This document shows, piece after piece, positions 52,902 through 61,434 of a DNA stretch of 64,000 nt. Position 1 is the stretch's first letter, and each line of letters opens with the position of its first letter. The notes under the pieces are model-generated. The model was not told the origin of the DNA and ran no database searches. It saw only the letters and a list, made by a program, of their open reading frames with translations. The position numbers and the translations under genes are program-made. Source of the stretch: JBAXQQ01 sp037131695 (GTDB lineage: Bacteria > Armatimonadota > Hebobacteria > CAIYQO01); NCBI GenBank assembly GCA_964638715.1, contig CAZWZF010000007.1, forward strand, positions 62,001 through 126,000, read 5' to 3'.

Positions 52902-53804
52902 TTACTCTTTCCCCACCAATATATTGGTCAGCAAATCTTTGCTGCCATCTGGTACCAGAATTAGCTCGTTGGTGCCTTCGGTCAGTTTTTGTGTTTCCAA
53001 TATCTGGAACATTGATTCGCAAACTATCGGGTCCTGGGAGATTTCTGCCAGGGCGGTTCCGATTACCTGCGGACGGATGGCGGCGGCTTTGGCGAACTCG
53101 ATGGCGGCTTCGCGGTCGGCGGTGCTGGTGATGATATTCACCTGGTTAGCACCGTCCTGCTTGATAGCGGAAGTCACCTGGCGCAGGCGATTAACCACTT
53201 TGCTTTCAATCTGGCGTATCATTTCGTTGTCGCGGAAATGAACTTTGCGGATGTAGATTGAACCCAGGCGGTAACCCCATTCGTCTGACTTTGGCGATAC
53301 TTCGTCGCGTACGGTCTGGCTCATGGCGTGGCGGTTTATCAGCATCTGGTCGAGGGGCAGATTGCTGAGACAGCGCACTGTGGATGAACTGACGTTGGCG
53401 GATAATGAGCCGCGCGGGTCGGTATTTTTGAAAATATAATTTACAGGGTCGCTGACATACATTTCATACCAGATACCAATACCCATCGGCGCGCCTTCTT
53501 CGGAGTTAACCGGCTGGCTGCGCAGGTATTCCTGATCAAGCCGCATGTCAACTTTGTAGGTGCGGCCCAAGATATTAACGATTAACGCCGCCGGGCCTAA
53601 TTTGAACCAAAGGAAATGGATTCCCGGTTCGCTGATGATGCCGATAACGTTGCCAAACAGTACAAACACCTGGCTGGTTTTCTCTTCAACGATGGTGTAA
53701 AAGCCTATTAATCTAATGATACCGAAAAAAATCGGCACAACGATGAAACAGGCGAAAAATGTGATAACAATAACTACAAAGTCTGGTAAAGTGTGTTCTG
53801 GCAT
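52902..53804 (-). CDS. SPFH/band 7 membrane protein (stomatin/HflC-like)
   Basis: The 300-residue protein has an N-terminal membrane helix (about 9-32), then an SPFH domain (FVLFGNVIGIISEPGIHFLW) and a C-terminal helical segment with KVVNRLRQVTSAIKQDG and AAAIRPQVIGTALAEISQD. SPFH proteins form large membrane rings or cages that gate proteases or organise lipids; here the partner is probably the neighbouring band 7 protein, with which its start overlaps by one base (TAATG). No FtsH- or NfeD-like protease is adjacent. The 52902 stop follows GKE. Confidence 0.75.
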   Translation of the reverse strand: MPEHTLPDFVVIVITFFACFIVVPIFFGIIRLIGFYTIVEEKTSQVFVLFGNVIGIISEPGIHFLWFKLGPAALIVNILGRTYKVDMRLDQEYLRSQPVNSEEGAPMGIGIWYEMYVSDPVNYIFKNTDPRGSLSANVSSSTVRCLSNLPLDQMLINRHAMSQTVRDEVSPKSDEWGYRLGSIYIRKVHFRDNEMIRQIESKVVNRLRQVTSAIKQDGANQVNIITSTADREAAIEFAKAAAIRPQVIGTALAEISQDPIVCESMFQILETQKLTEGTNELILVPDGSKDLLTNILVGKE

Positions 53805-54784
53805 TATCGTTTTACCTCCTTGATTACGCGTTTGGCTTTGCTAAGCAGCGCAAGTTTTACGTTGCGCAGGTACAGTTCAAGTGACTGCGGATTTGCCGCT
53901 TTTAGTGCCGCCAACTGGATTGCAAGTTTGCGTAGCGGTTCCATTTCGGCACCGGCTTTCAATGTTTCAATTTCAACAGCGCGTCTTGATTGTACTATCT
54001 TCTGATCGGCGGATGCCTGCGCCAGGCTGATGTCGGATGACACCTGGTTGTGGGCGGTGTTAATGGCGGCCAGCGCGGATTCTACCTCTGACGGCGGGTC
54101 GATGCCGGTAATCAGCGAAGCGTCCAGCACCATGCCATAACGCGCGGCGGATGAACGGCATTCGACATCCATGTGCTCGTTAAGGACACGCAGATTTTTT
54201 CGCAGGTCATTAATGGAAATACCCTGGGTCAGCACCATGTCAACCTTTTCTTCATCAGTAGCGGCTATGGTTTTGGGTGCTTCAAAATTGGCGATACGCT
54301 CGCGGAGAACGGATACAAAGTAACCCATGATGTGCGCTATCGGGTTTTTCACGCCAAAAATGTAGGCGTAAAGGTTGCGATCGGATACACAGTAGCGAAT
54401 CTGGCCGGACAACCCGGTGTTCAACTGGTCTTTTGTAACAGCTTCCAATACGGTATTGCCGTAATTTGCCATTGGCGCGCTGGGATCATACGCCATGTTT
54501 ATCGTTTCAGTAGCCACCGAAACTTTATGAATGCGTTCCCACGGCCATTTGAAGTAAGGTCCGCCAGGCATAATTACCTGCACCTGCGGAAAACAATAAC
54601 GGTCGCGTTCATCACCCGTTAATGACTCGGATACTGGATCCTGCAAAGTAGTCGCTTCACCAATGCGCGCTGCCCGTCCAAAGACGGTTTTTACCGCGCG
54701 CTGGTTCTGGTCTACCGTATAGAATCCCGAAAGTATCACCCGGACAACGAACCAAATGACGATACCCCAAAAAATAGGTTCCAT
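53804..54784 (-). CDS. SPFH/band 7 membrane protein (HflK-like)
   Basis: The 326-residue protein has an N-terminal membrane helix (about 4-24, FWGIVIWFVVRVILSGFY), a band 7 domain beginning YTVDQNQRAVKTVFGRAARI with PGGPYFKWPWERIHKVSVAT, a middle region RERIANFEAPKTIAATDEE, and a coiled-coil C-terminus (AIQLAALKAANPQSLELYLR). It is translationally coupled to the downstream band 7 gene. The insert SESLTGDERDRYCFPQVQV between strands is longer than usual in HflK. An assembly of the two proteins in the membrane, as in HflKC, is inferred. Confidence 0.8.
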   Translation of the reverse strand: MEPIFWGIVIWFVVRVILSGFYTVDQNQRAVKTVFGRAARIGEATTLQDPVSESLTGDERDRYCFPQVQVIMPGGPYFKWPWERIHKVSVATETINMAYDPSAPMANYGNTVLEAVTKDQLNTGLSGQIRYCVSDRNLYAYIFGVKNPIAHIMGYFVSVLRERIANFEAPKTIAATDEEKVDMVLTQGISINDLRKNLRVLNEHMDVECRSSAARYGMVLDASLITGIDPPSEVESALAAINTAHNQVSSDISLAQASADQKIVQSRRAVEIETLKAGAEMEPLRKLAIQLAALKAANPQSLELYLRNVKLALLSKAKRVIKEVKR

Positions 54785-54878
54785 ACCACCCTCCTATCGA
54801 ATAGTGGCATAATTGTACATTTGATATCTTGATTACGCAATAGGATATTTTTTGAGTAATAAATATGTGTAGATTCAT

Positions 54879-54977
54879 CTTCTTTTGAAGGCTTTTGCAA
54901 CAACAAAAACACTACAAATAAAACTATTTATGTGTCACGGTGTCATATTAAACGTTATCATTCAGCTTCAAAAGAAG
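54879..54977. promoter_or_regulatory. paired inverted repeats between divergent SPFH and PA14 genes
   Basis: CTTCTTTTGAAG (54879-54890) and CTTCAAAAGAAG (54966-54977) are perfect 12-bp reverse complements 75 bases apart. The right arm overlaps the ribosome site (GAAGG) of the PA14 gene. Confidence 0.5.
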
Positions 54978-54984
54978 GTAATTT

Positions 54985-56289
54985 ATGTTTAAGTGGTTTC
55001 TCCCCGCGGTTTTGGTATTGCTTATAACCCAGGCGTTTGCCGTCAAACCTGGCACCGGTTTGACTATAAATATGTATAAAGGCATTAATTTTGAAGAATT
55101 AAAAGGCACTCGGGTTGACCCGATGATTAATTACCCGGGAAATGCGCCGATTGACGCATTGATTGGCAATGAAAACTTCTCGGTGCGCTGGACTGGCATG
55201 ATACTGCCAAAATATTCCGAAAAATACACCTTTACCACCATCAGCGACGATGGCATACGGGTAACGGTAGATGGACAGAAACTGATAGATAATTGGACCG
55301 GACACGGGCCAATACCCAATAGCGGCGATATACAATTGAAAGCGAACAAAATGGTGCCGATTACCGTTGAGTTTTTCCAGGGTGGCGGCGGGTGGACTTT
55401 GCAGCTTTTCTGGCAATGCCAAAGCCTGAACAAAGAGATTGTTCCAACATCAGCACTATACCCATCTTATAAAAAAGCAGGCGTTGACTATGCCTGTCAG
55501 ACTTCACTGGATATCAATAAATCAGCTATTGCAGTGCCGGGACAAAACGGCGAGATGGAAACAATTATAGAAAAAGCCGCTGATAGCGCTTTAAACAGCG
55601 ACGGTTCATTAGTCGTTTACACCTGGGCGGGCCGCACCGCTGTAAATCCTAAAAATACCGAAATTGTTGTCAGTGCCTCTGACGGTACATCGCATATCAG
55701 GCTGACCCGCAACAAGACAGAAGATTGCCAGCCATCATTCAGTCCGGATGATCAGTGGATACTTTTTATCTCGAATCGCGACAGCAATAAAGAGATATAT
55801 GTCATGCGCGCCGATTGCGGCGCAGACCAGACCCGGCTGACAAAAACCGCTGGCGAGGAAGCCTGGCCGGTATTCACCCCCGATAACAAAAAAATATTAT
55901 TCCAGTCAACCCGCAACAAAGAAACAAATATCTACATCATGAATGGCGATGGAACCGGTGAAATGCAGCTAACGAAAAATGGCGGCATGACCCCGGTAAT
56001 GACTATAGATGGCAAGAAAATCTTATTTACCAATGTGGTGAATGGAAAATCATACATCTATAAAATGAATGCGGATGGCACGGAAATATCCCGTTTGACC
56101 ACTGGCGAAGAGGAAGAGTTTCACCCGGTGATTTCCGCTAAAGGTCAAAAAGTGATATTTACCGTAAAAAATACCGAGGGGAAACACAATATAGCATCCT
56201 ATGATTTTGCGACTGGTAAAGTAACATTATTAACGACTGCCGGAAATAGCTGTCTGGCTGCGGCATCTGCTGACGGGGGCAAAGAATAA
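54985..56289 (+). CDS. exported PA14-domain / TolB-type beta-propeller protein
   Basis: AGAAGG precedes the ATG and a short signal peptide (MFKWFLPAVLVLLITQAFA). Residues about 25-165 are a PA14 domain (FSVRWTGMILPKYSEKYTFT, GIRVTVDGQKLIDNW, ITVEFFQGGGGWTLQLFW), which binds carbohydrate in many glycosidases. Residues about 190-430 are a WD40-like TolB-type propeller (PSFSPDDQWILFISNRDSNK, VMRADCGADQTRLTKTAGEE, IYIMNGDGTGEMQLTKNGG). The stop overlaps the start of the GH2 gene by one base (TAATG), so both are made from one mRNA. A glycan-sensing or binding partner of the GH2 protein is inferred. Confidence 0.75.
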   Translation: MFKWFLPAVLVLLITQAFAVKPGTGLTINMYKGINFEELKGTRVDPMINYPGNAPIDALIGNENFSVRWTGMILPKYSEKYTFTTISDDGIRVTVDGQKLIDNWTGHGPIPNSGDIQLKANKMVPITVEFFQGGGGWTLQLFWQCQSLNKEIVPTSALYPSYKKAGVDYACQTSLDINKSAIAVPGQNGEMETIIEKAADSALNSDGSLVVYTWAGRTAVNPKNTEIVVSASDGTSHIRLTRNKTEDCQPSFSPDDQWILFISNRDSNKEIYVMRADCGADQTRLTKTAGEEAWPVFTPDNKKILFQSTRNKETNIYIMNGDGTGEMQLTKNGGMTPVMTIDGKKILFTNVVNGKSYIYKMNADGTEISRLTTGEEEEFHPVISAKGQKVIFTVKNTEGKHNIASYDFATGKVTLLTTAGNSCLAAASADGGKE

Positions 56290-59200
56290 TGAAACGCTAT
56301 TTATTTTTTATGATATTAACTGCAATCTGCTTGTCTGCAAATGCTGCCCCTGATTTCATCTGGCGCGAGGCGGAAACGGCAAATTCTTATACGTTGGGCA
56401 ACATCGCCAAACCGCTGCAGCCGTCATTCGGCTCACAAGAATTCAGCGAAGGGAAATGGGTCAAGGACAGCCTTATTGAAAACGGCATACTGCGCTACGA
56501 TATAAACGTAAAGAATGATGGCGATTATAACCTGTGGCTGCGAATCGGTTTTGAACGGGTGCGCGCAATTACTAAATGGCGCATGGACAATGGCGAATGG
56601 AAAGTTATTACTAATCTAAACCAAACAACCAATGTCTCGCGAATATGGTTTTGGACCGACATTGGCTGGTTTAATGCCGGCAAGATAAACCTGAAAACCG
56701 GCGCGCATACATTGGAAGTATCATTCGGGCCAAAAACCGGCGCGAACTTCACCGCGGCATTCGATTGCCTCTGCCTGGTAAATGGCGATTGGCGTCCGGA
56801 CGGCAGTCTGAAACCGGGTGAGAAATATAACAGCGATAAAGACAAACAGGCCGCAGACAAAGTTTATAAAATTAACGAAGGAATCACCGGACGTCTTTCA
56901 ACACCATTAACTGGCATTTGGCAGATTGCGCGCTTTGACGACCCTGATATGAACAAAGGTACCTGGGAACCAGTGAAAGATATTCCGGCTGACTTGCAAT
57001 GGCGCGGGATAAATGTGCCGGGCTATTACCAGGACCAGTTGCCATCAGATATCTTCGGTCATCGGGTGTGGTATCGCTGCCGGATTGATATTCCCGAATA
57101 TCAAACTTCCCGCGGCTACCTGCTCGATTTTCGCGGCACTAACTGGATTGCATCTGTAGTGGTGAACGGACAATTTGTTGAATCCCACAAAAGCACCCGG
57201 GTTCCCTGGCAATGCGATATCACAAAGGCTATCCAACCCGGTAAAGTAAATGAGATTTGTATAGGTATCAAAGATATATATTACGCCTTTGAAACCAATG
57301 ACTACAACAGCATGAGAAACCTGCCGGCGGAAAATATCGGTCAATATTCCCAGCATTTCATCGCACCGATATACCCATCCAGCAAAGGCGACGCTGATGG
57401 TTTGAAGGTAGGCATTACCAATCCAGTTTCACTGGTAGTAACTGGTTCACCGGTGCATATTGACGATGTATTCATAAAAACATCGGTAACAGACGAAAAG
57501 TTTGTTCAAAATAACAAAGTAATCACCGTTGAAGCAACAATTAAAAATCCAGGCAATGCCCCCGCAAATGTAATCGTATCAGGTGCGGCTTTGTTGAAAA
57601 ACACCATACAGCAGAAAAAATTGCCGGATGTGGCAATTGTCGTGCCTGCCGGTGGAATACAAACCGCAATACTTACCGCACCATGGCCGGATGCGGAATT
57701 ATGGTGGCCGCAGCAAAATCCCGCAAAATTATATTCTATGATTGTTTCAGCAAAATCTGATAATGGCTCTGTTGACTCTCGCGAGGATACCTTTGGTTTC
57801 CGCGAGGTAAAGGTTGACGGGAAATATATCCGCATTAACGGCCTGCGCCGCAATTTCTGGAATCTTCTTGCTGGTTTCAGCGGGGACACCCCGGAAGCGA
57901 AACTGGAACATTTTTACAAGGGAAACAATCGTTTCGAGCGATTCAGCACCGATATTAATGGCGACGTGGGAGTAAACAACCGTACTGATCAGTTGGAGTT
58001 TATGGATAAATACGGCATCGCCGGACGATTATCTACCATGGTTGACGGCATGTTCATCACCTATTCGCTGCAAAACCCGGTAACCTGGAAAAACTTTAAC
58101 GAACATATCGAACAAGTAGTAAAGGCTTACCGCAACCACCCGTCGATTATTGTTTACAGCCTGGAAAATGAATTACTGATGATTAACGGTTCCAATGTAA
58201 ATGGCGAAGCGGAGATGAAAAAGATTGAGCAATCCGCCAAGGTAAACCTGATTGATGTCGCGAAAAGGTTCGATCCAACCCGACCGTCAATGCTGGATGG
58301 TGCCGGGGCACTGAAAGATAATTACGCTGATATTTATAATGTGCATTACGCCGAAGATGGTTTTCATCCTGATAATGCCTTCCCGTTAATGGGTATTCGT
58401 TCTCACGGCGGTTGGCAGTGGAACGGTTTAAATCCATACACCGCCGGCGAGGTTGGTTATTTTGCCGGAAACGATAGCGACCACGCGTGGATAGGCGGCG
58501 AACTGGCGAATACCGGGAAAATCGGCGCGATAAAATCTTACGCGAAATATCTGAAATATCTGTTCCAGCGTTACCGCTGGAATGATGTCGCCATTACTTG
58601 CCCGTGGACCGGAATGGAAAATTCAGATGAGTGCTGGAACTCGCTGACAGACCTGGCGGCATTCACCCGCGAGTATAACAGTTCATTCTTCAGTGGCGAC
58701 AAAGTTACCCGCACCGTGAAGGTATTTAACGATACTTTCAGCAAAGAACCACTGACATTCACCTGGAGCGTCAAGGCAAACGGCAAGGTGTCAGCCACTG
58801 GCACCGAAGGATTGACCATTGAACCGGGATTTAACAAAGAGTTGGAAATCAGCTTTAACGCGCCAATTGTTAATGCCAGAACCGCCGGCGAATTAATACT
58901 GGAAGTTACTCAACCCGGCAGCAAATCATTCAAAGATGTTAAAGAAATCACCATTTATCCACAAGTAAAATCATTGAAAACAAAACGAAATATTTATGTA
59001 TTGGAAGAAAAACCTGTTTTCAGCCTGGAACTGGCGAAACTTGGCATCAAATCGTCATCAATAACAGACCTGTTAAATCTGGATGACCCGGCAGGCATCG
59101 TATTAATTCCCAATGACGGATTGAAGCCCGGCAACTCCATGGACGACATCGTCGCATATACTAAAGCCGGCGGACGAGTGGTTATTTTAGAACAGACAAC

Positions 59201-60713
59201 ACCCATTAATGGCGGTAAATTAGGCGTTACATTAAATAGCGGCTCTGAAAAAATCGGGTCATATTTCAATTTCGCCACCCCGGGTACGCCGTTGCTGAAT
59301 AATTTGAATGATCGCGAATTATCTAATTGGGCAGGTTACGATACCACTTCAAAAGCAACCTGGACGAAACCAGGCGGCTCAGTGCGCGGATGGATCAGTT
59401 GCAGTGCCGCATTGTCTGACGCGGTTTTAATTGAGATTTCCGGCGGCGAAGGCGAAATTATCGCGACACAAATGAAGGTTGGCGAAAAACTGCTGACCGA
59501 ACCGGCGGCGCAAACGCTGCTGGTAAATATGCTCACAACCGCTGATAATTACACCGCGCCATCGGCATCAGTAGCTTCATTCACCGGCGATAATGCCAAC
59601 ATAGACAATTTCGTGAAGAAACTGGGGTTGAATTGTAAACAGGCGGCAACTATTGATGACGCGTTGAATGTGAAAACAACGCCAATCGCCATAATCACCG
59701 CCAGCAAAGATAACCTGACCAGCTTATTGGCAAAGACTGATAAAGTCGCCGCGTATAATAACGCCGGCGGGTTTATCATGCTGTGGGGGCTGGAGCCAGA
59801 AAACCTGCCATTATTCAACAAATTAATGGGAACCCAGCATGTAATGCGCGAGTTCCGCCGCGAACGCGTGCGCCTGCTGCCGGACAGCCTTTCCGCCGGA
59901 ATCAGCAGCAGCGACATCGCGCAATTCACCGATCAGGTTATTGCGCCATGGTCGGGTCAGCGCAATGTAAGCAAAGATATGTTCACCTATTGCGTCGATG
60001 GTGATGATATTGCCCCGTTCTGTTTTGGCACCCCCAACCCGAATTACCCGGAAACTAACGGCGGCGGGCCATACACCTTGGTGAACGGATTGTTTAACGC
60101 TGATATGTGGTGGTATATCGATCAGATGGGTTACGACCCAAATAAACCGGTGAATGAACTGTATACCTTTAACCTGCCGGTAGCGGCAAAGATTAAAACA
60201 GTGAACGTGTGGAACAACTCGAATTACGACACCGTGAAAGATTGCGACTTGCGCATTGACGGCATATCTACTTTGAAAAAAGAATTACCCAATAACAATG
60301 ACCCGGTATCGTTTGATGTAAACGGCATCGATGCAAAGAAAACAGTTGGCTTGTTCGCGCTTTCCGTGCGTTCAAGGCAGCCAAATAAATTAGTCGGTCT
60401 TGATGAAGTGCAAATCATCCGTGAATTGCCAGACTGGTACGCCGGCAAGGTTTTTCCACTGGTGAATAATGGCGGCATAGTGCGCTACCCGCGCGGCAAA
60501 GGCGGCATTATTCTGAACCAGTTAAAAACCGCTACCAATGACCTCAACGAAAATATCGGCAAAAAACAGCGAATAGTTTCCGTAATTATGCAAAACCTCG
60601 GCGCCAGATTCTCCACCGCCTCCGATACCGGCGGCGAAGGCAAAGAACTCGGTCCCAAAGGCCTGCCCATCTACATCCCACCACAGGGAAGAGAGAACGC
60701 AGGAGAAAAATAG
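56289..60713 (+). CDS. exported GH2-family multidomain glycosidase
   Basis: The 1,474-residue protein starts with a signal peptide (MKRYLFFMILTAICLSANA), then a CBM-like domain (about 20-165, TGANFTAAFDCLCLVNGDW). A GH2 sugar-binding domain follows (about 210-340, YRCRIDIPEYQTSRGYLLDF, RGTNWIASVVVNGQFVESHK), an Ig-like domain (DVFIKTSVTDEKFVQNNKVI), and a TIM barrel with IIVYSLENELLMINGSNVNG; Glu626 or Glu628 would be the acid/base. Downstream are Ig-like and Rossmann-like segments (PAGIVLIPNDGLKPG, VVILEQTTP; GGFIMLWGLEPENLPLFN). The exact GH2 activity (beta-galactosidase, glucuronidase, mannosidase) is unknown. Translation couples to the PA14 gene upstream. A GAAGAGTGA element lies at the stop. 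Confidence 0.75.
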   Translation: MKRYLFFMILTAICLSANAAPDFIWREAETANSYTLGNIAKPLQPSFGSQEFSEGKWVKDSLIENGILRYDINVKNDGDYNLWLRIGFERVRAITKWRMDNGEWKVITNLNQTTNVSRIWFWTDIGWFNAGKINLKTGAHTLEVSFGPKTGANFTAAFDCLCLVNGDWRPDGSLKPGEKYNSDKDKQAADKVYKINEGITGRLSTPLTGIWQIARFDDPDMNKGTWEPVKDIPADLQWRGINVPGYYQDQLPSDIFGHRVWYRCRIDIPEYQTSRGYLLDFRGTNWIASVVVNGQFVESHKSTRVPWQCDITKAIQPGKVNEICIGIKDIYYAFETNDYNSMRNLPAENIGQYSQHFIAPIYPSSKGDADGLKVGITNPVSLVVTGSPVHIDDVFIKTSVTDEKFVQNNKVITVEATIKNPGNAPANVIVSGAALLKNTIQQKKLPDVAIVVPAGGIQTAILTAPWPDAELWWPQQNPAKLYSMIVSAKSDNGSVDSREDTFGFREVKVDGKYIRINGLRRNFWNLLAGFSGDTPEAKLEHFYKGNNRFERFSTDINGDVGVNNRTDQLEFMDKYGIAGRLSTMVDGMFITYSLQNPVTWKNFNEHIEQVVKAYRNHPSIIVYSLENELLMINGSNVNGEAEMKKIEQSAKVNLIDVAKRFDPTRPSMLDGAGALKDNYADIYNVHYAEDGFHPDNAFPLMGIRSHGGWQWNGLNPYTAGEVGYFAGNDSDHAWIGGELANTGKIGAIKSYAKYLKYLFQRYRWNDVAITCPWTGMENSDECWNSLTDLAAFTREYNSSFFSGDKVTRTVKVFNDTFSKEPLTFTWSVKANGKVSATGTEGLTIEPGFNKELEISFNAPIVNARTAGELILEVTQPGSKSFKDVKEITIYPQVKSLKTKRNIYVLEEKPVFSLELAKLGIKSSSITDLLNLDDPAGIVLIPNDGLKPGNSMDDIVAYTKAGGRVVILEQTTPINGGKLGVTLNSGSEKIGSYFNFATPGTPLLNNLNDRELSNWAGYDTTSKATWTKPGGSVRGWISCSAALSDAVLIEISGGEGEIIATQMKVGEKLLTEPAAQTLLVNMLTTADNYTAPSASVASFTGDNANIDNFVKKLGLNCKQAATIDDALNVKTTPIAIITASKDNLTSLLAKTDKVAAYNNAGGFIMLWGLEPENLPLFNKLMGTQHVMREFRRERVRLLPDSLSAGISSSDIAQFTDQVIAPWSGQRNVSKDMFTYCVDGDDIAPFCFGTPNPNYPETNGGGPYTLVNGLFNADMWWYIDQMGYDPNKPVNELYTFNLPVAAKIKTVNVWNNSNYDTVKDCDLRIDGISTLKKELPNNNDPVSFDVNGIDAKKTVGLFALSVRSRQPNKLVGLDEVQIIRELPDWYAGKVFPLVNNGGIVRYPRGKGGIILNQLKTATNDLNENIGKKQRIVSVIMQNLGARFSTASDTGGEGKELGPKGLPIYIPPQGRENAGEK

Positions 60714-60816
60714 AAGAGTGAAGGGTGATGAAAAATTGTAAATGGCAAATTGCAAATGGCAAATTGCAAATATGATATAGTTTTAGTTTTAAATTTAGAA
60801 ATATTTATGAAATTAC

Positions 60817-60943
60817 AGTCACGGTCTGGAACTGGGCGAGAGCCCGGCGAACCCCGGTTTAAAAAGAATGATTGTTAATTTTGTTGTATAAATCAAAATA
60901 CTGCCAATTATGCCGGGCTCCCGCCCAGTTCCAAACTGTGACT
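60817..60943 (+). mobile_element. MITE-like element, family B copy 2 (127 bp)
   Basis: Left end AGTCACGGTCTGGAACTGGG then CGAGAGCCCGGC; right end GCCGGGCTCCCGCCCAGTTC then CAAACTGTGACT, giving about 30-bp inverted arms with a few mismatches. Confidence 0.75.
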
Positions 60944-61020
60944 ATAATTTATAAAAGAACTTGTCTTTTTGTAGTGAAAACGTGGCGTCACCGTCTCGGT
61001 GACGCTTATACATGCTTGCC

Positions 61021-61093
61021 AGGGACAGACACGAATCCCGGATAACTGTAATTGCAAACTTTAATGTCATCGCGGGATTCGACTCAGTCCCCT
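61021..61093 (+). repeat. 74-bp hairpin element, copy 2
   Basis: Outer arms AGGGACAGACAC and GACTCAGTCCCCT; inner arms GAATCCCG (61033-61040) and CGGGATTC (61073-61080), perfectly complementary and unlike the inner arms of the other two copies. Confidence 0.7.
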
Positions 61094-61184
61094 ACCACAG
61101 CCGATATTTTTTATTGTACCGGATAATGAAATAATAACGGTTAAAATTACGTAAAAGTGATTAAAAGGAAGGTCGGCAAAATAA

Positions 61185-61258
61185 GGGGACTGGCTTGAAT
61201 ACTGCAATCATCAACAAACTTTCAATCACCAGCAAACACAGTATTCGTGCCTGTACCC
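61185..61258 (+). repeat. 74-bp hairpin element, copy 3
   Basis: Outer arms GGGGACTGGCTT and GTGCCTGTACCC; inner arms GAATACTG (61197-61204) and CAGTATTC (61239-61246). Confidence 0.65.
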
Positions 61259-61434
61259 GAAAGGTAAGCATATATAAAACCACAACTTCCCTCCTTTCAA
61301 TTTCATATTTTTCACAATTTTCAGAAGGATACCACCTCGGTTTGTCGAAAGGTATTAAACGGCGGTATTACCTGTCGTATTTGTTGCTTTGGGGGTTGAT
61401 GGCCCCTTTTGTGTTTTATAATTGGGAGAAGAAA

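Larger units (their letters stand above)
60714..61434. other. long intergenic region with five repeat elements
   Basis: In order: GAAGAGTGAAGGGTGATG purine repeat; TTGCAAATGGCAAATTGCAA (60740-60775); MITE family B copy 2 (60817-60943); the hairpin GCGTCACCG-TCT-CGGTGACGC (60985-61005); and two 74-bp hairpin elements (61021-61093, 61185-61258). A reading frame from TTG at 61195 lies inside a repeat and is not a credible start. Confidence 0.65.

Noticed and set aside
61021..61093. tRNA gene suspected from GATTCGACTC
   Set aside because: No acceptor stem, D-arm or anticodon arm; it is one of the three hairpin repeats.
61195..61434. TTG-initiated extension of guaB3
   Set aside because: The extra 80 residues cross a 74-bp repeat and match nothing in the family; ATG 61435 has a ribosome site and the GuaB3 N-terminus.
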